This document shows, piece after piece, positions 25,063 through 31,483 of a stretch of DNA of 31,483 nucleotides. The position numbers and the translations under genes were made by a program. Source of the DNA: an uncultured Lachnospiraceae bacterium (GTDB lineage: Bacteria; Bacillota; Clostridia; Lachnospirales; Lachnospiraceae); assembly GCA_910577675.1 (NCBI GenBank), contig CAJTOR010000043.1, positions 1-31,483 on the forward strand, in the 5' to 3' direction. Under the pieces are notes generated by a model, which saw only the letters and a list, made by a program, of their open reading frames with translations, searched no databases and was not told the origin of the DNA. Within the stretch, counting starts at the first letter, position 1; each line of letters starts with the position of its first letter.

Positions 25063-26709
25063 ATGGCACAACAGATGGGCTGCGGTTTAAAAAAGAATGA
25101 TTTGTTTGAATTGGCGATAGACTCCCTTGGCAATGAGGGAGAGGGAATTGGCAGATATCGTGGTTTTACCTTTTTTGTAAAAGATGCCATACCGGGTGAT
25201 GTGCTCCTTGCACGCGTGTTGAAATTAAAGAAGAATTATGGTTATGCGCGTGTGGAGAAGGTTCTGTCCGCCTCACCCGACCGTGTGGAGCCGCTCTGTC
25301 CCGTAGCCCGCCAGTGTGGCGGCTGTCAGCTCCAGCATCTTTCTTATGCGCGGCAACTGGATTACAAGCAGGATAAAATAAAAAACTGTCTGGAGCGCAT
25401 CGGTGGATTGACAAACGTGGAGCTGGAGCCAATCATCGGCATGGAAGTTCCCTATTACTACAGGAACAAGGCTCAGTTTCCAGTCGGGCGTGGAAAGGAT
25501 GGCAGTGTTGCGATTGGTTTTTATGCGGGGCATTCCCACAATATTGTAGATACAGAGGAGTGTTATATCCAGGCTCCGGTCAACGCCGTGCTGATTGCTG
25601 CGGTGCGCTCTTACCTGAATGAATATGGAGTTTCGCCCTACTGTGAGGAAACCCACACCGGACTGGTGCGCCATATTTTAACACGGGTCGGTTTTTTTAC
25701 CGGGGAGATTATGGTATGCCTTGTTGTGAATGGCTCGAAACTGCCGCATGTGGAGGCTTTGTGGGAGAAACTTGGGCGTGCGGTAGAGGAGTGGAACCAA
25801 AGGGAAGAGCGGAAAAGGGGACAGGGCTTTCAGACACAAATGGAAGGTCAGGATTGGCAGGGGAATTCGCAGGAATACAGGGATCAGATAAGGAGGCAGA
25901 TAGACCGGGATAATCAGGAAGTCAAAGGAGCCGTGCGGAATGCACAATGTGAGATTATTGCTGCCCCACAGGGCGGATGGAATAAAGGGGAGTTGCGCAG
26001 TGCTTGTGATAGTAGTTGTGCGAATCATGCTGTTAAGTATAAGCTTGTAAGTTTATGTCTTAATGTTAATATGGAGAACACAAATATTATACTTGGCAGC
26101 AGGGTAATCCCACTTTATGGGGAACCTTACATTACGGATTTTATCGGTGCGGTAAAATACCGGATTTCGCCACTCTCATTTTATCAGGTCAACCCGCGCC
26201 AGACACTCCGCCTTTATAACCAGGCGCTGGAATATGCGGATTTAAAGGGTGGTGAAACAGTATGGGATCTGTATTGTGGCATCGGGACAATCTCGCTCTT
26301 TCTCGCGCAGAAGGCGGGGATGGTTTACGGCGTGGAGATTGTGCCGCAGGCGATTGAGGATGCGCGGCAAAATGCTGAATTAAACGGGATTACAAACGCA
26401 CAGTTTTTTGTGGGCGCAGCGGAGGATATACTGCCGCAAAAGTATAAGGAAAGCAGCGGCAAAATGCGCGCGGATGTGATTGTGGTAGACCCGCCAAGGG
26501 CTGGCTGCGCAAAGGAACTGCTTGAAACAGTAGTAAGGATGCAGCCAAAACGAATCGTCTATGTATCATGCGACCCGGCAACACTGGCGAGGGATGTGAA
26601 GTTTTTGGGAGAGAATGGGTTTCGGTTTGAGAAGGGAAGGGGAGTGGATCAGTTTGGGATGGGGGGGCATGTGGAGAGTGTTGTGTTGATGTCACGGAAG
26701 GAGAAGTAA
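25063..26709 (+). CDS. rlmD: 23S rRNA (uracil-5-)-methyltransferase, RlmD/TrmA family, with insertion
   Basis: 548 residues, about 90 more than usual. TRAM domain at the N-terminus (GNEGEGIGRYRGFTFFVKDAIPGD). Iron-sulfur cysteines C79-x5-C85-x2-C88 and C167. The SAM domain has WDLYCGIGTISLF, VDPPRAGC, and the catalytic cysteine C503 in YVSCDPATLARDV. Residues about 245-325 are a low-complexity Q/E/R/N/G-rich insertion between EKLGRAVEEW and YKLVSLCLNVN, where relatives continue directly. The frame is open back to 25003, but ATG 25063 is chosen because AAGGAG lies 7 bases upstream. It could be the RlmCD version that modifies two uridines. Confidence 0.9.
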   Translation: MAQQMGCGLKKNDLFELAIDSLGNEGEGIGRYRGFTFFVKDAIPGDVLLARVLKLKKNYGYARVEKVLSASPDRVEPLCPVARQCGGCQLQHLSYARQLDYKQDKIKNCLERIGGLTNVELEPIIGMEVPYYYRNKAQFPVGRGKDGSVAIGFYAGHSHNIVDTEECYIQAPVNAVLIAAVRSYLNEYGVSPYCEETHTGLVRHILTRVGFFTGEIMVCLVVNGSKLPHVEALWEKLGRAVEEWNQREERKRGQGFQTQMEGQDWQGNSQEYRDQIRRQIDRDNQEVKGAVRNAQCEIIAAPQGGWNKGELRSACDSSCANHAVKYKLVSLCLNVNMENTNIILGSRVIPLYGEPYITDFIGAVKYRISPLSFYQVNPRQTLRLYNQALEYADLKGGETVWDLYCGIGTISLFLAQKAGMVYGVEIVPQAIEDARQNAELNGITNAQFFVGAAEDILPQKYKESSGKMRADVIVVDPPRAGCAKELLETVVRMQPKRIVYVSCDPATLARDVKFLGENGFRFEKGRGVDQFGMGGHVESVVLMSRKEK

Positions 26710-26930
26710 AGGGTGGAAAAAAATAAATATGTTAAGCTGATATTTAATTTGTATCTTAGCGTAAAAAGTTTTGTAGGTATCATTAAGGGACTTGAGAAGT
26801 ATAAAATAAAACTACACGACTTGCAGTTTTTGATTATCGTGCTTTTTGAATGCAGGATGTATTTTACCTAAACTGATGTCGGGACAACTGGATGTTTCCA
26901 ACCTCGACCTCTAAGTCGCTAAAATTATCG
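26710..26930 (+). other. AT-rich non-coding boundary region
   Basis: Composition drops sharply in GC directly after rlmD and stays low to the window end. No ORF of note is present. A short hairpin CGACctctaaGTCG lies near 26904-26917. I see no tRNA, integrase or clear attachment site; the stretch is best read as the left border of an acquired segment. Confidence 0.4.
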
Positions 26931-26959
26931 TTGCCTTTATAACACTTATATGGTACAAT
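26931..26959 (+). promoter_or_regulatory. Promoter of the toxin-antitoxin operon
   Basis: TTGCCT at 26931-26936 and TACAAT at 26954-26959 are 17 bases apart, 28 bases before the antitoxin ATG. The AT-rich stretch around the -10 with partial palindromes (TTATAT, ATTATATTATAA) is where antitoxin autorepression would be expected. Confidence 0.7.
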
Positions 26960-26986
26960 TATATTATAAAACAATGGAGGTACAAT

Positions 26987-27250
26987 ATGGCTACACTGCA
27001 AATTTGTATTGACGACGCGTTAAAAAAGGAAGCAGATGCACTTTTCTCAAGCCTTGGATTAGACACATCGACAGCAATACGCATTTTTTTAAATGTGTCT
27101 GTTGAAAATTCTGGAATTCCTTTCTCCGTACAACATAAGATGATTTCTAGCTCCCTTCAAGAAGCTATTTACGATACCAGATATCGCAAAAATCTTCAAG
27201 GTCCTTTTGATAACGCTGAAGATGCAGTTGCTTCTATGCTGGAGGATTAA
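26987..27250 (+). CDS. dinJ: RelB/DinJ family antitoxin
   Basis: 87 residues. The N-terminus (LQICIDDALKKEADALFSSLGLDTSTAIRIFLNVSVE) is a ribbon-helix-helix DNA-binding domain of the RelB/DinJ type. The C-terminal part (IYDTRYRKNL to the acidic end EDAVASMLED) is the toxin-wrapping tail. GGAGG 8 bases upstream of ATG 26987. The toxin starts 4 bases after its stop, as in dinJ-yafQ operons. The antitoxin, alone or with the toxin, should repress the promoter. Confidence 0.9.
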   Translation: MATLQICIDDALKKEADALFSSLGLDTSTAIRIFLNVSVENSGIPFSVQHKMISSSLQEAIYDTRYRKNLQGPFDNAEDAVASMLED

Positions 27251-27253
27251 TCT

Positions 27254-27532
27254 GTGTATAAAATAGCTTTTACAAATCGCATGAAAAAAGATACCAAGTT
27301 AATGAAAAAACGGGGGAAAGACTTGAGCAAACTTGTCAATGTGCTTTCCTTGCTTGCAAGTGGTAGTACATTGCCCGTGCAATATAGAGATCATCAATTA
27401 ACTGGCAATCTGCAAGATTTCAGAGAATGCCATATTGAGCCAGATTGGCTACTTATGTATCAAATTTATGAAGATACTCTTATTCTTTCAGCTACTGCTA
27501 CAGGCAGTCATGCAGATTTATTTGGGGCGTAG
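27254..27532 (+). CDS. yafQ: YafQ family mRNA interferase toxin
   Basis: 92 residues, RelE superfamily. Residues corresponding to the active site of Escherichia coli YafQ are all in place: H47 in YRDHQLTG, H60 and D64 in RECHIEPDW, H86 and F90 in GSHADLFG. It should cut mRNA at the ribosome. The start is GTG 27254; GGAGG at 27240-27244 inside the antitoxin end serves as its binding site, so the two genes are translationally coupled. Confidence 0.92.
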   Translation: MYKIAFTNRMKKDTKLMKKRGKDLSKLVNVLSLLASGSTLPVQYRDHQLTGNLQDFRECHIEPDWLLMYQIYEDTLILSATATGSHADLFGA

Positions 27533-27609
27533 ATCTGACATTTCCAGAATTGTTTTTTAAGCCACTAATTGCCTCAAAAACGGCTGTGTCATTTCCTCGT
27601 TATCGCCTC

Positions 27610-27651
27610 TGCCGAAGCTGGCTATGTGCAAGCACATGCTAGGCTTCGGCA
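27610..27651 (+). other. Long imperfect hairpin after the toxin gene
   Basis: TGCCGAAGC (27610-27618) pairs with GCTTCGGCA (27643-27651), and ATGTGC with GCACAT closes the top around AA. No T-tract follows. A second small palindrome CGCACtatGTGCG lies at 27662-27674. The stem may be the transcription end of the toxin-antitoxin operon. Confidence 0.5.
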
Positions 27652-27768
27652 TTTGGTTATACGCACTATGTGCGGATGAGCCTCTAAATTATCGTTTGTT
27701 GTTTATAATATTATTCAGGAAAGAAGAGGTGAAGAATCTGTGATACATATGCGTTTTTATTGTGCATA

Positions 27769-28050
27769 ATGTTTAAAAAAATAATGCTTCCTATAGTGCA
27801 AAACTGTAAATATATTCAGTCAGTTATATATTTGGAATTGTTTTTGTTGTCAATTACGCAACGTTTGGAATTATTAGAGTGGGTAACAGGAACTTTAGGG
27901 ATTATTAGTATAGAAATATTTATTTTGATACTCGAAAAAATGATAAGTAAACAACAAGACAAGAAAAAAGTTAATGAAGGGGTTGGTTATCCTAACCCTA
28001 ATTTATATCCTACCAGAAGGAAACAATTAGAGAGCGTTTTTGTGGTATAA
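27769..28050 (+). CDS. Hypothetical protein with one or two membrane segments
   Basis: 93 codons from ATG 27769. A hydrophobic stretch (VIYLELFLLSITQ) and a second one (LGIISIEIFILILEKM) suggest a small membrane protein. The end (EGVGYPNPNLYPTRRKQLE) is polar. There is no good ribosome binding site before ATG 27769; a site at 27724-27731 fits a shorter frame that stops early. It may be a decayed gene. I recognise no family. Confidence 0.3.
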   Translation: MFKKIMLPIVQNCKYIQSVIYLELFLLSITQRLELLEWVTGTLGIISIEIFILILEKMISKQQDKKKVNEGVGYPNPNLYPTRRKQLESVFVV

Positions 28051-28107
28051 TAATTTATCTTATTTGTGTTAGAACTAATAAGCCTTGCGAATAGGAGTGG
28101 CAAATAT

Positions 28108-28317
28108 ATGATTAGAAACAATATAGAAGTAAATGTAAAAGTAAAGTGCATAGAGAATGAAACCACACAGGCGCAGCTCGCCGAAACTATCGGAACAACA
28201 GGTCAGTATGTAAACCGCATCATCAAAAAGAAGGATGGCGTTGTAAATAAGACCTTCGTGCAGATGATAGAGGCTCTGGGATACGATATTGAACTGACCT
28301 ATGTGAAGAGAGATTGA
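28108..28317 (+). CDS. Small Xre-type helix-turn-helix protein
   Basis: 69 residues that are almost only an HTH domain: TTQAQLAETIGTTGQYVNRIIKKKDGVVNKTFVQMIEALGYD. AGGAG lies 10-14 bases upstream of ATG 28108. It lies 36 bases before the nuclease gene and is probably cotranscribed with it. It may regulate the pair or supply DNA recognition. Confidence 0.8.
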   Translation: MIRNNIEVNVKVKCIENETTQAQLAETIGTTGQYVNRIIKKKDGVVNKTFVQMIEALGYDIELTYVKRD

Positions 28318-28353
28318 ACTTAAAAATCGATTATTTTGGAGAGGAATCATGAT

Positions 28354-29364
28354 ATGAGTGATTTAATACCTTATGGTGAGCAATTTGAAAAAATTGTAGA
28401 TATTATCGAGTCTGCCAAAGAACGTGCATACCGAAAAGTGAATGAGGAATTGATTTTAATGTATCGTGATATAGGTGAATACATTAGTAAGCAGTCTGAA
28501 AACGCTGAATATGGCGATGCTTTTGTGCAGAAAATCGCAGATTTCTTCGCAGCCAATTATCCAGAGCTGAAAGGATTTAATCGTCGTGGACTTTACAGAA
28601 TGAAGCAGTTTTATGAGCTTTATAAGGACAACGAAAAAGTGTCACCATTGGTGACACAATTGAGTTGGACGAACCATCTTAAAATTATGTCTGCGTGTAA
28701 GAGTATGGAAGAACGCATATTTTATATGAATATGTGCATCAAAGAGCGTCTTTCCAAAAGAGAACTGGAACGACAGATTGACAGCGGATATTATGAAAGA
28801 TATATGTTGTCGCAGAAACCGCTGACCCCTGCCATCGAAGAATCAAGAAGAGCAACTGGTAATGTTTTCCTTGATAATTATGTGCTTGATTTTCTTGATG
28901 TGCCAGAAACAGTTTCTGAACATGATTTGCAGAAGTCTATTATACGAAATCTGAAAGATTTTATTCTTGAAATCGGTAAGGATTTTACCTTTATTGGAGA
29001 AGAGTATCGTGTGCAGGTCGGAAAGCATGACTATTATATTGATTTGCTGTTTTACCACAGAGGACTTTCATGCCTTGTGGCATTTGAACTGAAAATCGGA
29101 GAATTTAAGCCGGAGTATGTTGGTAAGATAAATCTCTACTTGGAGGCTCTTGACCGTGAAGTGAAAAAAGAAAATGAGAACCCAAGTGTAGGTGTTATCC
29201 TTTGTGCGAGCAAGGATGATGAGGTGGTAGAATTTGCTCTTAGCCGTAGTTTGTCTCCGACAATGGTTTCAGAATATAATCTGAAGTTGATTGATAAGAA
29301 ACTGTTGCAGAAGAAATTGAAGGAATATGTTGAATTAGCAGGAACGGTTTCTGACGAGGAGTAA
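28354..29364 (+). CDS. DUF1016/YhcG-type PD-(D/E)XK nuclease family protein
   Basis: 336 residues. The N-terminal domain (VNEELILMYRDIGEYISKQ, GFNRRGLYRMKQFYELY, LSWTNHLKIMSACKS) is DUF1016_N, a helical domain. The C-terminal domain is a PD-(D/E)XK nuclease with D230 in YYIDLLFYH and E245-x-K247 in FELKIGEFKPEYVGKINLYL. Active-site residues are intact. Such proteins are common in islands with restriction-modification and defence genes; their exact role is unsettled. GGAGAGG at 28338-28344 precedes ATG 28354; an in-frame TTG at 28336 overlaps that site and is unlikely. Confidence 0.9.
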   Translation: MSDLIPYGEQFEKIVDIIESAKERAYRKVNEELILMYRDIGEYISKQSENAEYGDAFVQKIADFFAANYPELKGFNRRGLYRMKQFYELYKDNEKVSPLVTQLSWTNHLKIMSACKSMEERIFYMNMCIKERLSKRELERQIDSGYYERYMLSQKPLTPAIEESRRATGNVFLDNYVLDFLDVPETVSEHDLQKSIIRNLKDFILEIGKDFTFIGEEYRVQVGKHDYYIDLLFYHRGLSCLVAFELKIGEFKPEYVGKINLYLEALDREVKKENENPSVGVILCASKDDEVVEFALSRSLSPTMVSEYNLKLIDKKLLQKKLKEYVELAGTVSDEE

Positions 29365-29484
29365 AAACGAGTACCACGAAAATAAAGAATAGAAGTTGTA
29401 CCACAGTAGCTAATATAAAACAGATACATGATTTCACTGCGAAATGGTGTGATATATTCCAAGGTACATTAAAGAAGGTGCGTA

Positions 29485-29688
29485 TTGTATCAAACAACAT
29501 CTGCTATGGTAAGCAGCTACGATAAAAATGGTCTGCCGGAGGACTTTGTAGATTTTGCAGAAACGTTATTTGACTTCATCCGTTTCTATGGTTTGGGAGG
29601 AATTCTTGACCCTTCAGTATATGGCAAAGTAAAACGCCACAAATATAGTGCTTCAAACTTCGGATCTGTTGATGTTTATGGATTATAA
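29485..29688 (+). CDS. Hypothetical protein, 67 residues
   Basis: TTG 29485 is preceded closely by AAGAAGGTG (29472-29480); ATG 29506 is the alternative. The sequence (SYDKNGLPEDFVDFAETLFDFIRFYGLGGILDP) is acidic and aromatic and has no membrane segment or signal. I do not recognise it. It lies 112 bases before the Agr-like regulator, with a promoter between, so it is probably a separate unit or the end of the nuclease operon. Confidence 0.4.
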   Translation: MYQTTSAMVSSYDKNGLPEDFVDFAETLFDFIRFYGLGGILDPSVYGKVKRHKYSASNFGSVDVYGL

Positions 29689-29702
29689 TACAGGGAAAAA
29701 TC

Positions 29703-29732
29703 TTGACTTCAATATTTGGATTTTGGTATAAT
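29703..29732 (+). promoter_or_regulatory. Promoter of the Agr-like two-component genes
   Basis: TTGACT at 29703-29708 and TATAAT at 29727-29732 are 18 bases apart, upstream of the GTG start at 29801. Confidence 0.75.
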
Positions 29733-29800
29733 ATAACGGCTTGTATGAAGAAAAAAATATCTATCCAAGAGGAAAATCATAGCAACAAGAGGTCATAAAA

Positions 29801-30514
29801 GTGTTTAAGATAGCCATTTGTGATGATGAGCAGGAATTCATCGTCGAATTAAAGCAAAATTTAAGAAGATATGCAGATGAAACGGATAAGACTTTCTGCT
29901 TTTTTGAGTTCAAGGATGGAACGGAACTGCTCAAAGATTATCAGCCGGACTTTGACTTGATTTTTATGGATATAAAGATGGAAAAGCTGAACGGTTTAAA
30001 GACAGCGGAAGAAATTCGCAGGATGGACAGTACCGTTGGACTTATTTTCTTAACCTCTTTGAAGAAATATGTATGGAGGGGTTATGAATACGGTGCAGTT
30101 AATTACCTTTTGAAACCTGTGAAATACGGTGTTCTGAAAATGGAGCTTGACCGCTATTTTGCCCGCTATCAAGGAAAAGATGAGCCGTATGTGAGCTTTC
30201 AGAACGACAGCGGTAAATATAAGGTGCTGTATAAAAATCTCTGCTATGCGGAAACTGCTAAGCGAAATGTAATGCTGCATTTTGAGGGACAGCAGCAGAT
30301 AATCTACAAAAATATGAAAGAAGTATCTGCCCTGCTTTTAAGCCAGCCACAGTTTGCCTGTCCGCATCAGAGTTTTGTAGTCAATATGGCTTATGTAAAA
30401 AGTGTGGAGAACTTGGAAATTGTGATGACCACAGGAAAGCGTGTTCCAATTAGTCAGCCTAAGCGTAAGGACTTTATGATAAAGCTGACGGATTTTTGGG
30501 GGGATATGCTGTAA
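29801..30514 (+). CDS. LytTR response regulator, AgrA-like
   Basis: 237 residues. Receiver domain with DDEQEF at the start, D57 in LIFMDIKMEKLNG, and K in YLLKPVK. The C-terminal LytTR DNA-binding domain is recognisable (YAETAKRNVMLHFEGQQ, FACPHQSFVVNMAYVKSVE, VPISQPKRKDF). Regulators of this kind usually control quorum sensing, bacteriocin or virulence genes and bind paired direct repeats. The start is GTG 29801 with AAGAGG upstream. The stop overlaps the kinase start (TAATG). Confidence 0.9.
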   Translation: MFKIAICDDEQEFIVELKQNLRRYADETDKTFCFFEFKDGTELLKDYQPDFDLIFMDIKMEKLNGLKTAEEIRRMDSTVGLIFLTSLKKYVWRGYEYGAVNYLLKPVKYGVLKMELDRYFARYQGKDEPYVSFQNDSGKYKVLYKNLCYAETAKRNVMLHFEGQQQIIYKNMKEVSALLLSQPQFACPHQSFVVNMAYVKSVENLEIVMTTGKRVPISQPKRKDFMIKLTDFWGDML

Positions 30515-31483
30515 TGTGGGTTTATCAATGCTTGGATATTATATCAACACTGACAGAGGGTTGGGGGGTATATTTTTTTAGTACGTTCTTTTGTAAGAAG
30601 CCAAGATTTCAGTCTTGTATAAATAAATGGATTATAATAGGTGGCTTTTTTGCATTTGTTTTCAGTTTAACATGGTTTTCTGAATTGGGAGCATATAAAA
30701 TACCGATTATTTATGTTGTGTCAGTTATTATTGTGAAAATATGCTATAAAGATTCTCTTTATCAGTGTATTATCAGTTATGAAATGTCTATAACGACGAT
30801 AACAATGTTATCAGAAGGTATAGGTACACTTTTAGGGAAATTTTTGTATGGAGAAAATATACTTGTCCTGATAGATGGTACATCTTTTTTGCGGTGGGAA
30901 ACATATATCATGACTTTGTTAGTGAGAGGTTTGACATTCTTGGTATTATACAGAATATGTAGGAAGTTTACTTATCAGCTTAACCTGAAAGATTTTTTGA
31001 TTATTACATTTGTTTTTATCACAGGTTACATAAGTTTTATGTATAGTGCTGTCGAAAACCTAAATTTTCACAAAGTATCGGATGGCATGATATATTTCAT
31101 TGCGGCAATTTTTCCTGTACTCGTTGTCTTGATTTTCCTGTATGTCAAAAATACGGTACGTCTCCGTGAGCAGGAACAGAAAGATAAGATACAGATTGCA
31201 CAGCTTCAACAACAGTTTGCCTACTATCAGGAAAAGCTAAAGGACGAAGAAAAAGTACGCTCCGTGTACCACGACATGAAAAATCATCTGCTTGTCTTGC
31301 AAAGACATATCTTACAGCGGCAGATTAACTCTCCCGAAACAGCGGAGATGGTAGAAAAACTGCAATCACAGGTGGCAATGTATGAGGACTATGTGCATAC
31401 GGGCAACGATATTCTGGACATCATTTTAAAAGAAAAATCCGAGCTTGCCAGAGAAAAGAGTATCGCTTTCTCTGTTACCGCCG
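30514..31483 (+). CDS. AgrC-like sensor histidine kinase, 3' end outside window
   Basis: 323 codons remain open to the right edge. ATG 30514 overlaps the regulator stop. The N-terminal 200 residues form five to six membrane segments, as in peptide-sensing AgrC-type kinases. A coiled coil (VRLREQEQKDKIQIAQLQQQ) leads to the phospho-acceptor H253 in VYHDMKNHLLVLQRH, followed by the GNDILDIILKEKSELA stretch that precedes a GHKL ATPase domain. The ATPase itself is cut off. No agrB or agrD gene is visible in the window. Confidence 0.88.
   Translation, partial: MWVYQCLDIISTLTEGWGVYFFSTFFCKKPRFQSCINKWIIIGGFFAFVFSLTWFSELGAYKIPIIYVVSVIIVKICYKDSLYQCIISYEMSITTITMLSEGIGTLLGKFLYGENILVLIDGTSFLRWETYIMTLLVRGLTFLVLYRICRKFTYQLNLKDFLIITFVFITGYISFMYSAVENLNFHKVSDGMIYFIAAIFPVLVVLIFLYVKNTVRLREQEQKDKIQIAQLQQQFAYYQEKLKDEEKVRSVYHDMKNHLLVLQRHILQRQINSPETAEMVEKLQSQVAMYEDYVHTGNDILDIILKEKSELAREKSIAFSVTA

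Noticed and set aside
27610..27674. Intrinsic terminator after yafQ
   Set aside because: The hairpins are strong but no T-tract follows either one, so they are listed only as hairpins.

Overview
The window looks like a chromosomal segment of a low-to-mid GC Gram-positive bacterium of the class Clostridia, most likely Lachnospiraceae or a relative. This rests on two T-box leaders, strong AGGAGG ribosome binding sites, consensus sigma-A promoters, and typical Firmicutes genes (mutS2, yhaM, trmL, an alaR-alaT pair, CheX, VanW-type lipoprotein, DUF4080 radical SAM). No database search was possible; names come from reading the proteins and their motifs.

Layout. (1) 1-2112: the tail of an unidentified gene, then a promoter and T-box leader with a UGG (Trp) specifier ending in a terminator, a second promoter-like site with a structured 160-base leader, and a standalone TrpB2-type tryptophan synthase beta chain. 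(2) 2113-4140: the wreck of an ABC-2 export operon. An ATPase is truncated and fused in frame to a permease, and a second permease carries a frameshift and an internal deletion. (3) 4205-9057: radical SAM DUF4080 enzyme, DEDDh exonuclease, a convergent membrane-anchored repeat-like protein, a 33-residue membrane peptide and a VanW lipoprotein. (4) 9058-12721: a hybrid histidine kinase (HisKA-HATPase-REC-HPt) and an unusual HTH/zinc-ribbon/methyltransferase fusion. (5) 12767-16116: a second T-box, best read as an alanine (GCA) leader, in front of an AIR-synthase-like gene, alaR and alaT, with a tandem repeat between the first two genes. (6) 16253-23552: CheX, TrmL, MutS2, an OmpR-type two-component pair, and an HtrA-like protein whose three catalytic positions are all replaced; two 11-base direct repeats in front of it look like a site for the adjacent regulator. 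(7) 23810-26709: YhaM exoribonuclease, a purine-rich tandem repeat, and an RlmD-type 23S rRNA methyltransferase with an internal low-complexity insertion.

From about 26710 to the end the DNA becomes clearly more AT-rich and the gene content changes to accessory functions: a DinJ/YafQ toxin-antitoxin pair, a small HTH protein with a DUF1016/YhcG PD-(D/E)XK nuclease, small unknown ORFs, and an Agr-like LytTR regulator and sensor kinase that runs off the right edge. This is most easily read as a horizontally acquired island whose right end lies outside the window.

The strongest candidates for something not yet described are the alanine T-box operon containing an AIR-synthase-like gene, the degenerate HtrA pseudoprotease with its own two-component system, the HTH plus DUF1016 nuclease pair, and the collapsed ABC exporter fusion.
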